Positions 51,250 to 59,709 of a stretch of 64,000 bases of DNA are shown piece by piece. The notes beneath the pieces are model-generated. The model was not told where the DNA came from. It did not search any database and saw only the letters and a program-made list of their open reading frames with translations. Origin of the DNA: JAUWPO01 sp965603285 (lineage in GTDB: Bacteria > Chloroflexota > Anaerolineae > Anaerolineales > UBA4823); assembly GCA_965603285.1 (NCBI GenBank), contig CBFDCK010000003.1:10508-74507 (forward strand), in the 5' to 3' direction. Within the stretch, counting starts at the first letter, position 1. Each line of letters starts with the position of its first letter. A program made the translations under genes and the position numbers.

Positions 51250-52479
51250 CTAGATTCGCATCTTGGGGTCCAACGCATCCCGCAGACCGTCTCCCAGCAG
51301 GTTGAAACCCAAAACACTCAACATGATCGCAATTCCCGGGAACAATACAGCCCACCATGCGCCGCTGGTTAAGAACCGGTAGCTGTCGCCCAGCATTGCC
51401 CCCCATTCTGGCGTTGGGGGTATTGCGCCAAGACCTAAAAAGCCTAGTGCAGCCGCTGATAAAATTGCACCAGCCAGCCCCATTGTCGATTGAACGATGA
51501 TCGGAGATAGAATATTCGGGAAGACATGGCGAAAGATGATCCGCCCGTGACCCTCCCCAACGGATTGGGCAGACAAAATGTATTCTTTTTGAGTGACCGA
51601 TAAGACCGATGATCGCACAATGCGTGCATAGATAGGAATACCGACAATACCAATTGCAATCATCCCTTTTTCAAGACCTGGTCCCAGGAAAGCAACGATC
51701 GCGATTGCCAGCAGGTAACCGGGGAAAGCCAGGATGATGTCCATCCCCCGCATAACGATAGTGGAAAAAGCTCTGCCTCCCAATTGGAGGGCGAGAATTA
51801 AACCTATCATCAGCCCCAATATTCCACACACGAGCGCCACAAATGGAGCGACCAATAAAGCCAGCCCTCCGCCAATCAGCAATCCCAGTCCACCAAATAG
51901 TAGAAAGCGACCAGGTCTGTCGGCTAAAAATTTATCGAATATTCCACCAAACGCTCCCAGCGCAGCGAAAAGAAATATCTGGACCGGTTGGGCTGCGATC
52001 CAGCCTGGTAAGAACCCGAGCATAAGACCAATTAATCCTAATAGAAACGCTCGTTCAAGTGGTGTGACGGCTATACTTTCGAAAAACCCGGATAGCAACC
52101 CCAATATTCCTCCAATGATCAGGGAAATGCTCACAGCCACCAGCCCCACCCGCAGCGAGTTCCAACCGCCGTGGATAACACGCGTAAAGATATCTCGTCC
52201 CAGTTTATCAGTTCCAAAGGGGTGAATTGAAGGAACTTCCTCCGTAGGAATCAGATTGGGGGGCTTTAGCTTCAGGGAGTAATTAAGGTCAGTATTTGGA
52301 TTGTAATCCCAGAAGAAGTGCGCTAGGACAGCGGTTAATACAAATAAAGCCACAATTGCCATACCGATGCGGGCGGTTTTGCTTGAGATTAACCGCTGCC
52401 AGGCGTCTCCCCACAGAGAGCGATGTTCGCGGACCGCGAAATCGGTTATTCCTAGTTCATCAGGTGTGATCTCAGTCAT
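51250..52479 (-). CDS. oppC: Oligopeptide/dipeptide ABC permease (OppC type) with large membrane insert
   Basis: A 409-residue permease; ordinary DppC/OppC are about 290-310. The N-terminal OppC domain (ARIGMAIVALFVLTAVLAHF), HPFGTDKLGRDIFTRVIHG and the C-terminal EAA region (GEGHGRIIFRHVFPNILSPI) are normal. Between SGFFES (near 130-135) and VMRGMDIILAFPGYLLA (near 242) about 105 residues are inserted. They are Gly/Leu-rich with three to four hydrophobic stretches. It pairs with OppB for peptide (or nickel/sugar) import. Confidence 0.92.
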   Translation of the reverse strand: MTEITPDELGITDFAVREHRSLWGDAWQRLISSKTARIGMAIVALFVLTAVLAHFFWDYNPNTDLNYSLKLKPPNLIPTEEVPSIHPFGTDKLGRDIFTRVIHGGWNSLRVGLVAVSISLIIGGILGLLSGFFESIAVTPLERAFLLGLIGLMLGFLPGWIAAQPVQIFLFAALGAFGGIFDKFLADRPGRFLLFGGLGLLIGGGLALLVAPFVALVCGILGLMIGLILALQLGGRAFSTIVMRGMDIILAFPGYLLAIAIVAFLGPGLEKGMIAIGIVGIPIYARIVRSSVLSVTQKEYILSAQSVGEGHGRIIFRHVFPNILSPIIVQSTMGLAGAILSAAALGFLGLGAIPPTPEWGAMLGDSYRFLTSGAWWAVLFPGIAIMLSVLGFNLLGDGLRDALDPKMRI

Positions 52480-52486
52480 TTAACCC

Positions 52487-53539
52487 TCAATCGTATTTTA
52501 TGCGCGGATCAAGATATGCGTAGGATATATCGATAAGTAGATTGATGAATACAAACATTAGGGCGATCAGCAGGGTGCCTCCCTGCACGATAGGGTAATC
52601 ACGCGCGAGAATCGAATCATATATCCATCTGCCAATCCCAGGCCAGGAAAAGATGGTTTCAGTTAATACAGCGCCGGCTAAGAGTGTGCCTGCCTGGAGA
52701 CCGATGATTGTGATGATCGGTAGAAAAGCGTTTTTTAGAGCATGGCGGAAGAGTACAAATCGTTCCATTAACCCCTTAGCATGCGCTGTACGAATGTAAT
52801 CCTCTTGCAGCACATCCAGCATGCTGGAGCGCGTCATCCGGGCAATGATCGCCATTGGGATGGTCGCTAAAGCGATCGATGGCAGTATTAAATGCTGGAC
52901 CGCATCGAGGAAAGCAGGGATGTTTCCGGTTATCAGGCTGTCGATGAGTACGAAATTCGTCTTTAATTCGAGACCCACACCCACACTCAGACGCCCGCCC
53001 GCTGGCAGCCACTTCAAGAAAACGGCAAAAATCATGATCTCCATCAGTCCCAGCCAAAAGATAGGCATAGACACGCCAATAAGCGAGCCGACCATAGTAG
53101 TACCGTCCAGGAGAGAATTGCGGCGGGCAGCCGAGGCAATGCCGGCTGGAAGACCGACAACGATTGCGATGAGCATTGAGACAACAGCAAGTTCAACAGT
53201 CGCCGGGAATCTTATGGCAAGGGTTTCAGCCACCGGAATCCGGCGGTGGATGGAGGTACCCAGATCAACTCGCAGTAGGCGACCGAGATAGTTGATGTAC
53301 TGGCTGTCGAAAAAGCCCGCAATATCGCCTTGTTTTAATGCTTCGCGGTCGAGGAAAGCCGGTCGGTTGAGTCCAAGCTGTTCCCTGATACGTTCTACGT
53401 TATCTTTTGCTGCATGCTCTCCCAGCATGGCGATAGCAGGGTCGCCGGGGATGAGGCGCTGGAACATGAAAATGACGAAAGTAATCCCAATTATCGTAGG
53501 AATTACCGCGACGAACCTGCGAAATATATATCTGGTCAA
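52487..53539 (-). CDS. oppB: Oligopeptide/dipeptide ABC permease (OppB type)
   Basis: A 350-residue permease with the family pattern. It starts MTRYIFRRFVAVIPTIIGITFVIF and has RLLRVDLGTSIHRRIPVAETL. The EAA loop region is HAKGLMERFVLFRHALKNAFLP. The C-terminal ETIFSWPGIGRWIYDSILARDYPIVQG is characteristic of DppB/GsiC. The 30-residue periplasmic loop after TM1 is somewhat long. First permease of the operon, 7 bases before oppC. Confidence 0.95.
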   Translation of the reverse strand: MTRYIFRRFVAVIPTIIGITFVIFMFQRLIPGDPAIAMLGEHAAKDNVERIREQLGLNRPAFLDREALKQGDIAGFFDSQYINYLGRLLRVDLGTSIHRRIPVAETLAIRFPATVELAVVSMLIAIVVGLPAGIASAARRNSLLDGTTMVGSLIGVSMPIFWLGLMEIMIFAVFLKWLPAGGRLSVGVGLELKTNFVLIDSLITGNIPAFLDAVQHLILPSIALATIPMAIIARMTRSSMLDVLQEDYIRTAHAKGLMERFVLFRHALKNAFLPIITIIGLQAGTLLAGAVLTETIFSWPGIGRWIYDSILARDYPIVQGGTLLIALMFVFINLLIDISYAYLDPRIKYD

Positions 53540-53559
53540 GATTACCCTCCTTACTATTA

Positions 53560-53594
53560 ATACGGGGGGGCGGATACTTGCCGCCCCCCCGTAT
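53560..53594 (-). terminator. GC-rich hairpin between oppA and oppB
   Basis: A perfect 14-bp stem containing seven consecutive G-C pairs (atacgggggggcgg and its complement) around a 7-base loop. It lies 50 bases after the oppA stop and 21 bases before oppB. No T-run follows it. Likely an mRNA-stabilising or attenuating element that raises binding-protein over permease levels. Confidence 0.8.
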
Positions 53595-53643
53595 AGACTT
53601 CATAAGGTTTTATTTGTTCTTACAGCCTCGCAGGTAGTGGAGG

Positions 53644-55518
53644 CTACTTGGCGATTTCTACAAATTCGTAGTAGTCAGCGCCAACAGGCTGCGGGATATA
53701 TCCGCTCACTGCAGCAGAGAAGATGAGTGGGGTGTTATTGTGTGCAATCCATAACCGAGCCACATCGTCGTGCAGCAGTTGCTCGACCTGCTCGTAGATT
53801 TCCTGGCGTGCAGCCTGGTCGGGAAGGATAGCCGCTTGGTAGAGTAGATATGCTACTTCAGTATTGGCATACCAGCCTTCGCGTTTTTCCGGAGCTTTCA
53901 CCCACTCGGCGGGATCTTCTATCGCCGCACCATCCGCATCAACCTTGTCGGCACCGCCAAAACCAAAGAAGTAGTTCAGGAAGTTGTCCGGGTCGCCGTT
54001 GTCACCACCCCAACCGAGCTGGTACAGACCGACGAGTTGACCTTCACGGCGTAAGCCTAGAAAGGTCGACCAGTCACCTGCCAGCTCTAGAGTGGCTTCG
54101 ATGCCAGCATTAGCCAGGTCGGCAGCCATGGCTTCGCCGATCTCTTTCGGGCTGGGATAGTAGAAGCGAGTTACAGGCATGTAGTATAGAGTCAGCGGGA
54201 TCTTGTCGCCAGCAGCATACGTTACGTTGCCTTCGGCATCCGTGATGTCTTCGGCGATTGTAACTTCACTCAAGCCGTCCGGGAATCCGGCATCGGCGAG
54301 CAGTTGCTTGGAGAGATCTGGATCGTAGGTCCAGTCCTCAACTGCATCGTTGTGACCCCATATCAACGGGGGCAGGAAGTTCGTCGCCGCTTCACCATAA
54401 GCGCCGTAGAAATTCTCTACGAGGCCTGGTCGGTTGATTGCATGGGCAACAGCTTCACGGACCTTAGGATCCTTGAATTCTTCAATCTTGTAGTTGAATG
54501 CCAGATAGCCTGTGTTCAGTGCAGGTCTGGTCTCGACATACAGGTTGGGATCTGCTTCAGCTGTCTCCAGGTCTTCGACGACAGCCTGCTCAAAAGCGTG
54601 AATGTCGCCGGCTTGCAGAGCCAGGAAGCGAGCGGAGTCATCGGGGATTACGCGCCAGATGATCTGGTCGACCGTCGGTTTACCACCCCAATAGTCGTCG
54701 TTTGCATCAACTGTGATGTGGTCGCCTTCGATCCATTCAACGAACTTGAACGGGCCGGTTCCCACACAACCCGCTGCGGGGGTGCCGTAATCCTCACCAG
54801 CAGCTTCAACAGCCGCAGGGCTGGAAATGGCGAATATATCCATCGCCAGGTTAGCCAGGAAAGGAGCCAATGGTGCATTCAACGTGAACTTGACCGTCAG
54901 GTCATCTACCGCTTCGACAGAGGCGATCACGCTGGTGTCATCGAAACCACCCCACATGTACTCGTAGTATTCGAATACCTGGCTTTCGAAGTGCTGAGGG
55001 TGATCCGTGAATCGCCAGCGTTCGAAGTTGTAGACCACTGCATCGGCGTTGAAGGGGGTTCCATCGTGGAACGTGACGCCCTCGCGCAGGCTGCAGGTCC
55101 ACTCAGTAGCATCTTCGTTGGCCGTGCATTCTGTTGCCAGAGCAGGAACGGGTAAGGTTGAGCTATGCTCGTACTGATAGAGCGGTTCCAGGCACTGCCC
55201 GGTCACGCGGAAGGATTCACCGTCGGTGACGATAGCAGGATCAAGCTGCACAGAGTCGCCGCCGCGACCGAAGATGAAGGTCACCGGTTCCATCTCTTCT
55301 ACAGGCTCTTCAGATTCTGCCGGTTCTTCAGCCACTGGTTCTTCAGCCACTGGTTCTTCAGCCACCGGTTCTTCGGCTACTGGTTCTTCGGCCGCCGGTT
55401 CTTCGGCCGCTGGTTCTTCGGCCGCTGGTGCTTCAGTTGCTGCCGGTGCGCAGGCAGTCAAGACCATGCTGAGTAAGAGCACAAGTGCTCCGAGTGTATA
55501 AAATAACTTGCGGTTCAT
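53644..55518 (-). CDS. oppA: Peptide ABC transporter substrate-binding lipoprotein (family 5)
   Basis: A 624-residue family 5 solute-binding lipoprotein. Signal with lipobox VLTACAP (about 19-25), then a striking repeat of the pentapeptide unit EEPAA/EEPVA at about 33-75, then the binding domain (FHDGTPFNADAVVYNFERW, VGTGPFKFVEW, DDYWGGKPTVDQIIWRVIPD). It captures peptides or other oligomers for the Opp permease. GGAGGAG lies before the ATG. First gene of the operon, behind a consensus promoter at 55644-55671. The antisense strand carries a long shadow frame over it. Confidence 0.94.
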   Translation of the reverse strand: MNRKLFYTLGALVLLLSMVLTACAPAATEAPAAEEPAAEEPAAEEPVAEEPVAEEPVAEEPVAEEPAESEEPVEEMEPVTFIFGRGGDSVQLDPAIVTDGESFRVTGQCLEPLYQYEHSSTLPVPALATECTANEDATEWTCSLREGVTFHDGTPFNADAVVYNFERWRFTDHPQHFESQVFEYYEYMWGGFDDTSVIASVEAVDDLTVKFTLNAPLAPFLANLAMDIFAISSPAAVEAAGEDYGTPAAGCVGTGPFKFVEWIEGDHITVDANDDYWGGKPTVDQIIWRVIPDDSARFLALQAGDIHAFEQAVVEDLETAEADPNLYVETRPALNTGYLAFNYKIEEFKDPKVREAVAHAINRPGLVENFYGAYGEAATNFLPPLIWGHNDAVEDWTYDPDLSKQLLADAGFPDGLSEVTIAEDITDAEGNVTYAAGDKIPLTLYYMPVTRFYYPSPKEIGEAMAADLANAGIEATLELAGDWSTFLGLRREGQLVGLYQLGWGGDNGDPDNFLNYFFGFGGADKVDADGAAIEDPAEWVKAPEKREGWYANTEVAYLLYQAAILPDQAARQEIYEQVEQLLHDDVARLWIAHNNTPLIFSAAVSGYIPQPVGADYYEFVEIAK

Positions 55519-55643
55519 TTTTTCTCCTCCAAATCTAATTTTCTTTTTAGTTTTTTTTAAGTAAAAAGCTCTTTTTTTGACTTTGGACCCATTTCACCTC
55601 CTTCCTTAAACAAATAATTGGATGTGGTTAGAGATATTTACCA

Positions 55644-55671
55644 ATTATACGTATGGGGAGCCAGGTGTCAA
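55644..55671 (-). promoter_or_regulatory. Consensus promoter of the opp operon
   Basis: On the minus strand TTGACA (55671-55666) and TATAAT (55649-55644) are perfect consensus boxes 16 bases apart. Transcription toward oppA would start near 55637, leaving a leader of about 120 bases. Confidence 0.85.
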
Positions 55672-55770
55672 CATGAAAAAGGGGACTAGGTCAGAATGTG
55701 AGCTTTTGGTTAAACATGCAATGTTTCACATAAAAGACGCATATTGCCCAAATATTTCATGACACCTGGC
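55660..55770. repeat. 11-bp perfect inverted repeat flanking about 90 bases
   Basis: gccaggtgtca at 55660-55670 and its exact complement tgacacctggc at 55760-55770. The left copy overlaps the -35 box of the opp promoter. The arrangement recalls small repeat elements such as REP/MITE-like sequences, but no target duplication or known family was identified. Confidence 0.5.
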
Positions 55771-55828
55771 ACTTCCTCTAATGCATACTCCTAAGTATAA
55801 TCGAAAAAAGGATATTTGGAGGTCCAAA

Positions 55829-56068
55829 ATGGCGGAAAAAGTATGGCAGTCCATAAAAATTAGTTTCTGTCACCATGTGAGTGAGGAAGTTGCCCTCGAA
55901 GCTGAGCTTATCTATCCGCCGGAACTACTTCCCGATCAATCACCGCGGGTTATTGCCCATCGATGTTCACGTGCGGTTATGTGCAACCTTGAAGGCAAAG
56001 CTAGCTGCATCTGGGCAGGTACGAACCCGTCGATTGACCCATTCTTGGAAAAAGCTGATTCCGGTTAG
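55829..56068 (+). CDS. Small conserved-looking protein with four cysteines
   Basis: A 79-residue protein starting MAEKVWQSIK, with GGAGG 7 bases before its ATG; the longer frame to 55781 has no such site. It contains Cys14 followed by two His (CHH), and Cys46, Cys52 and Cys60 in CSRAVMCNLEGKASC, then IWAGTNPSIDPF. The Cys/His set could bind zinc or an iron-sulfur cluster. I do not recognise a named family. Charged and non-repetitive composition and a good ribosome binding site argue it is a real gene. Confidence 0.65.
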   Translation: MAEKVWQSIKISFCHHVSEEVALEAELIYPPELLPDQSPRVIAHRCSRAVMCNLEGKASCIWAGTNPSIDPFLEKADSG

Positions 56069-56136
56069 CATCTATATCTTGATTACTGTCTTATAGTCTA
56101 TACACAGATTAGGATGAAAAGGTTCATCCCGACAAA

Positions 56137-57321
56137 TCAAGCAATTACACCCAGTTTTCGTCCAACATTTCGAAACGCTTCCAGACCGAAATCAAGATCA
56201 TCCTGCGCGTGGGAGGCTGAAATCATCACTCGGATGCGAGCTTTGCCGCGCGGCACAGTCGGATATCCAATCGCCATTGCGAAAACGCTGTTTTCGAATA
56301 ATTCTCGGCTGAACTGCTGAGCAAGCGGAGCCTCTCCTAACATAACCGGTGTGATCGGTGTTACACTGCCACCGGTATCGAATCCCATATCTCGCATTTC
56401 AGCTTTGAAATAGCGCGTATTTTCCCACAGCCTGTCCACCAATTCGGTCGATTGTTCCAACAAATCGAGGGATGCCAGGCATGCAGCCGTGTCGGGAACT
56501 GTCATAGCGGAGGAGAAGAGGAAGGGGCGCCCGCGCTGGCGCAGCCACTCCACCACTAACGAATTCCCCGCCACCACACCTCCGACTACACCGAATGCTT
56601 TCGATAACGTGCCGACCTCAATATCGACCTTGCCGTGCAGGTCGAAATGATCGACAATCCCGCGTCCGCCGCGACCGAGGACGCCCTCACCATGCGCATC
56701 GTCGACCATCAAAACAGCGTCATAATCCTGTATTGCGGTGTAGATTTCGTCCAGCGGAGCAATGTCACCGTCCATGCTGAACACGCCGTCCGTGATCACC
56801 AGCGCGTGCGGGAAGTCAAAACGTTGTTCTTTTAACACTCTACTCAGATCGATGGGATCACAGTGATTATAGCGAACGACGCGCGCCCTGGACAATCGGC
56901 AGCCGTCGATGATGCTGGCGTGATTAAGTTCGTCTGAGAAGATGACATCACCTTTGCCTACCAAGGCAGGGATTGCTGCCAGATTGGCATTGAAACCGGA
57001 TTGGAATGTAATTACGTCTTCCACACCCTTAAAAGCCGCCATCCTTTGCTCCAACTCCAGGTGAATCCCCATTGTGCCAGCTATCGTGCGCACAGCAGCC
57101 GGACCAACCCCATATTTTTCGATTGCTTCTCGAGCCGCCTGGGTCACATGTGGGTGGTTGGCAAGCCCCAGGTAATTATTGGAGCAGAAGTTTAATGTGC
57201 GTTTTCCGTCCACGATCAGCCATGCTCCTTGAGGTGAACTGAGTGTCCTGATGCGATTGTAAAGACCACTGTCTTTAAGGTTTTGTAGTTCATCTTGGAT
57301 ATACTGGAGTTTTGAAGACAT
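56137..57321 (-). CDS. kbl: Glycine C-acetyltransferase (2-amino-3-ketobutyrate CoA ligase)
   Basis: A 394-residue alpha-oxoamine synthase using PLP. It has NFCSNNYLGLANHP (about 43-56), GVGPAAVRTIAGT, SDELNHASIIDGCRLS, MVDDAHGEGVLGRGGRG, and the PLP lysine in EVGTLSKAFGVVGG. It joins glycine and acetyl-CoA, or cleaves 2-amino-3-ketobutyrate in threonine breakdown. A 7-keto-8-aminopelargonate synthase (BioF) role is an alternative; no threonine dehydrogenase or biotin gene is nearby. The ATG at 57321 is preceded by GAGGTG; a GTG at 57327 is also possible. Confidence 0.88.
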   Translation of the reverse strand: MSSKLQYIQDELQNLKDSGLYNRIRTLSSPQGAWLIVDGKRTLNFCSNNYLGLANHPHVTQAAREAIEKYGVGPAAVRTIAGTMGIHLELEQRMAAFKGVEDVITFQSGFNANLAAIPALVGKGDVIFSDELNHASIIDGCRLSRARVVRYNHCDPIDLSRVLKEQRFDFPHALVITDGVFSMDGDIAPLDEIYTAIQDYDAVLMVDDAHGEGVLGRGGRGIVDHFDLHGKVDIEVGTLSKAFGVVGGVVAGNSLVVEWLRQRGRPFLFSSAMTVPDTAACLASLDLLEQSTELVDRLWENTRYFKAEMRDMGFDTGGSVTPITPVMLGEAPLAQQFSRELFENSVFAMAIGYPTVPRGKARIRVMISASHAQDDLDFGLEAFRNVGRKLGVIA

Positions 57322-57399
57322 TTTCACCTCGTATGATATAGTTGTAGCCCTTTTAAAATGGTTTCTGATTGGTAACTAGCAAAAGAAAACCGTTAATAA

Positions 57400-58392
57400 C
57401 TATTCCTTAGGTTTCGTCCGGCGACCGAGCCCAAGCAAGCGACCGAAAATACCAGCAGAGGATGGAATTTCTACGGCTGGTGAACCTTCCAATCTAAGCC
57501 AATCGCCGGATTGACGTTCCTGCCACCATGCTTGGCGTCCTTGATAAGCCCGCTCCAGATACTTTTCAAGAGCGTCGCTATCCTGGTTTTCAATGTCCAC
57601 CCGCAGTTCCTGCAGGGCGGTAATGGTTTTATCAAGGACTCGCATAGTATTCTCTTTATTGTTGAGTACGGACTCGGTTAGGGATAATGAACCGTCTAAG
57701 TGAACAATCGGGCTGGTTGCTTCTGCGTATGCCCTACCAGTCACTTTACGGCACTCGTTCCAGCCAGGTTGGTCAACTGTAATGTTGAGCAGCGATGACG
57801 CGAGTAACTGCGGCAGTAAGTGGGTGGCAGCCATCAGACCATCTATCTCTGCCGGATCGATAAATAATGGCGATGCTCCTAAAATGCTTGTCAGGTCTGC
57901 TGCCAATTTTACGGCATCTGAATTTGCGCTCGGAGAAACAACGATTGCCATTAACCCGTGTTGGAAAAGATCAGAATGAGCTGCTTCTAGTCCAGAAGCA
58001 TTTGTGAATAAGTATGCAGGATTTATAACAGGTGTCAGACTGATGTAATGACAGCGGTTTGGAAGTATTTCCGCTGACCAGTCCAGCATTACCTCGTTTA
58101 TTGGAGCGGTATCCATAACGACTGCATCTTCTTTTAATTCCGGGGCGATGATCTCCATCGTTTCACGGATTTGATCTACTGGAAGCGAAAGAATGACCAC
58201 GTTGGCATCTCGTACTCCAGAAGGTAGGTTGATGGCGACCTTATCTACTGCCCCCATTTTTTCCGCCCGGCGAGCGATATCCAGCTCGAGGTCGTGCCCC
58301 ACCCGGTGTAATTCATCCTGCTTGTCAGACAGAGCCAATCCTATTGATGCCCCGATTTGACCCAATCCGATTATGGAAATTTGAACTGTCAT
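57400..58392 (-). CDS. Prephenate/arogenate dehydrogenase-family protein
   Basis: A 330-residue NAD(P)-dependent dehydrogenase. The Rossmann motif GLGQIGASIGLAL stands at residues 9-21, followed by VILSLPVDQIRE, DTAPIN and a helical C-terminal domain (THLLPQLLASSLLNI). The overall plan is that of TyrA-type enzymes in tyrosine synthesis. The usual GTHPMFGP motif is replaced by LTPVINPAYLFTNASG, so substrate recognition may differ. A GAGGAG lies before the ATG. It is 9 bases after the HD-domain gene. Confidence 0.75.
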   Translation of the reverse strand: MTVQISIIGLGQIGASIGLALSDKQDELHRVGHDLELDIARRAEKMGAVDKVAINLPSGVRDANVVILSLPVDQIRETMEIIAPELKEDAVVMDTAPINEVMLDWSAEILPNRCHYISLTPVINPAYLFTNASGLEAAHSDLFQHGLMAIVVSPSANSDAVKLAADLTSILGASPLFIDPAEIDGLMAATHLLPQLLASSLLNITVDQPGWNECRKVTGRAYAEATSPIVHLDGSLSLTESVLNNKENTMRVLDKTITALQELRVDIENQDSDALEKYLERAYQGRQAWWQERQSGDWLRLEGSPAVEIPSSAGIFGRLLGLGRRTKPKE

Positions 58393-58401
58393 CAGTACTC
58401 C

Positions 58402-58959
58402 TCAGCTTTTATTATCAGCTCGTTGCAAGCGCTGTAGTAATTGTCTTTCCATTAGTTGATTCGTAATTACACCTGGATTTTCTCTAGATTGTACATTTGG
58501 GTGAATGTTTTGAGGTTCTTGGTGGCGCCGGATGATTGAGACGGTTAATTGGGAGGCGCCTGCCTGGGCAGCCATGTCCGCTCCCCAGACCGGGTGTTTC
58601 TCAGAGATGACAAACGGTCGCAAGAACCCCTGCGGCTCACCCTGTCCCCAGGCTTTTGCTCCCTGCGGAGAAATTGTTTTTCCCAGCACAATTACTATCC
58701 GTTCCCAAAGATGCAGTGGATGAAGGCTTTTACCCACATCGTGCAGCAGAGCAGCCACCAGTAAGTCATGGTTCGTTTCTCCGCTTTGGCGTAATTGATT
58801 ATAAACCCAAAAGCTGTGCGCCTGTTCGCCCGGTTGTAAGCACAAAAAAAGGGGCATTAAGTCTGGTGAAAGGATTTTTCTAACCTGATCGATATCACCC
58901 TTTTTAGGTATACCGGTGATTGCATTCCAGGTTTGGCGAGCCCGGTAAAGGATCTGCAT
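58402..58959 (-). CDS. HD-domain phosphohydrolase-like protein
   Basis: A 185-residue protein with an HD domain: the first His in EQAHSFWVYN (near 47-56), the HD pair in AALLHDVGKSLHPLHLWERI (near 71-90), and a later IIRRHQEP. HD proteins are metal-dependent phosphohydrolases acting on nucleotides or second messengers; the substrate is unknown. The start immediately follows the M50 peptidase gene (58960). Confidence 0.78.
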   Translation of the reverse strand: MQILYRARQTWNAITGIPKKGDIDQVRKILSPDLMPLFLCLQPGEQAHSFWVYNQLRQSGETNHDLLVAALLHDVGKSLHPLHLWERIVIVLGKTISPQGAKAWGQGEPQGFLRPFVISEKHPVWGADMAAQAGASQLTVSIIRRHQEPQNIHPNVQSRENPGVITNQLMERQLLQRLQRADNKS

Positions 58960-59616
58960 CTATAAACCTACTAAAAATATTGTTAATGTATTGACTGCAG
59001 TTCCGATGATCAACCCGAAGATATCAAATCCAATCATCGGACCAACAAAAACAAGTGTAATTAAGAGTAATGGACCGTACGGGCGGATGATGTCCAACAT
59101 ACCTGATAAGCTAGGAGGAGCCAGGTAAGATAGGACTTTTTCGCCATCAAGGGGTGCCAACGGGATCAGGTTGAATACCATCAAGATCAGGTTGATGGAT
59201 ACAAACTCAAGGAGTATTCTTGAAAAGTTGGGCAAAATACCGCTGCTGGGCGCAAATGCTTCATAGATGGAGGCAAACTCAAAGCGGAACAATAGTGCAG
59301 CTAATATGGCGAGCATGAGATTAGAGAGTGGACCAGCTAATGCTACCCACATATAGGCGGATGGAGAGCGCCGCTGCAGTGTGTACGGATTGACTGGAAC
59401 CGGTTTAGCCCATCCGAAACCGGCGAGCAATAAGACCATAGACCCAACTGGGTCCAGATGGGCAAGCGGGTTAAGGGTTAATCGACCATTGAGACGGGGA
59501 GTGTCGTCTCCAAATTGGGTTGCAGTCCAGGCGTGCGCGAATTCGTGGATTGTAAAAGCAACGATTAAAACTAATACCCGCGCTATCAACGTAGCCGGGT
59601 CAAGGTTGAATACCAT
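58960..59616 (-). CDS. M50 site-2-type membrane metalloprotease
   Basis: A 218-residue membrane protein with the zinc motif HEFAH (TIHEFAHAWTATQFGD, residues 23-38) in an early TM helix, and the third ligand region FNLIPLAPLDGEKVL. The family (YwhC/SpoIVFB-like, rhomboid-like in placement) cuts proteins within the membrane. It lacks a PDZ domain. GGAG precedes the ATG. Divergent from the DUF951 gene. Confidence 0.92.
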   Translation of the reverse strand: MVFNLDPATLIARVLVLIVAFTIHEFAHAWTATQFGDDTPRLNGRLTLNPLAHLDPVGSMVLLLAGFGWAKPVPVNPYTLQRRSPSAYMWVALAGPLSNLMLAILAALLFRFEFASIYEAFAPSSGILPNFSRILLEFVSINLILMVFNLIPLAPLDGEKVLSYLAPPSLSGMLDIIRPYGPLLLITLVFVGPMIGFDIFGLIIGTAVNTLTIFLVGL

Positions 59617-59709
59617 ATTAATAACTCCAGGATTTGCAATTATACCATCCCGGGTCTGAATTCAGATTGAGCCGGATATTGGTAGTTCCACCATGATATA
59701 ATGCGCTCC

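Larger units (their letters stand above)
55519..55828. other. Intergenic region with oppA promoter and an inverted repeat
   Basis: 310 bases between the divergent oppA and small four-Cys genes. It holds the oppA promoter and an 11-bp inverted repeat, annotated separately. A TATAAT at 55796-55801 could be the -10 box for the rightward small gene, but no matching -35 is seen. GGAGG at 55818-55822 is its ribosome binding site. Confidence 0.5.

Noticed and set aside
54304..55155. Long plus-strand open frame (283 codons) opposite oppA
   Set aside because: It lies fully antisense to a well-supported solute-binding protein gene, shows no domain or ribosome binding site, and is explained by codon bias of oppA.
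55165..55476. Phe/Trp-rich plus-strand frame with FFSHW-like repeats
   Set aside because: It is the complement of the EEPxA repeat of the oppA spacer; the apparent repeat protein is a shadow.
56112..56129. 7-bp hairpin (ggatgaa / ttcatcc) beyond the kbl gene as a terminator
   Set aside because: Short stem without a T-run on either strand; could be chance.
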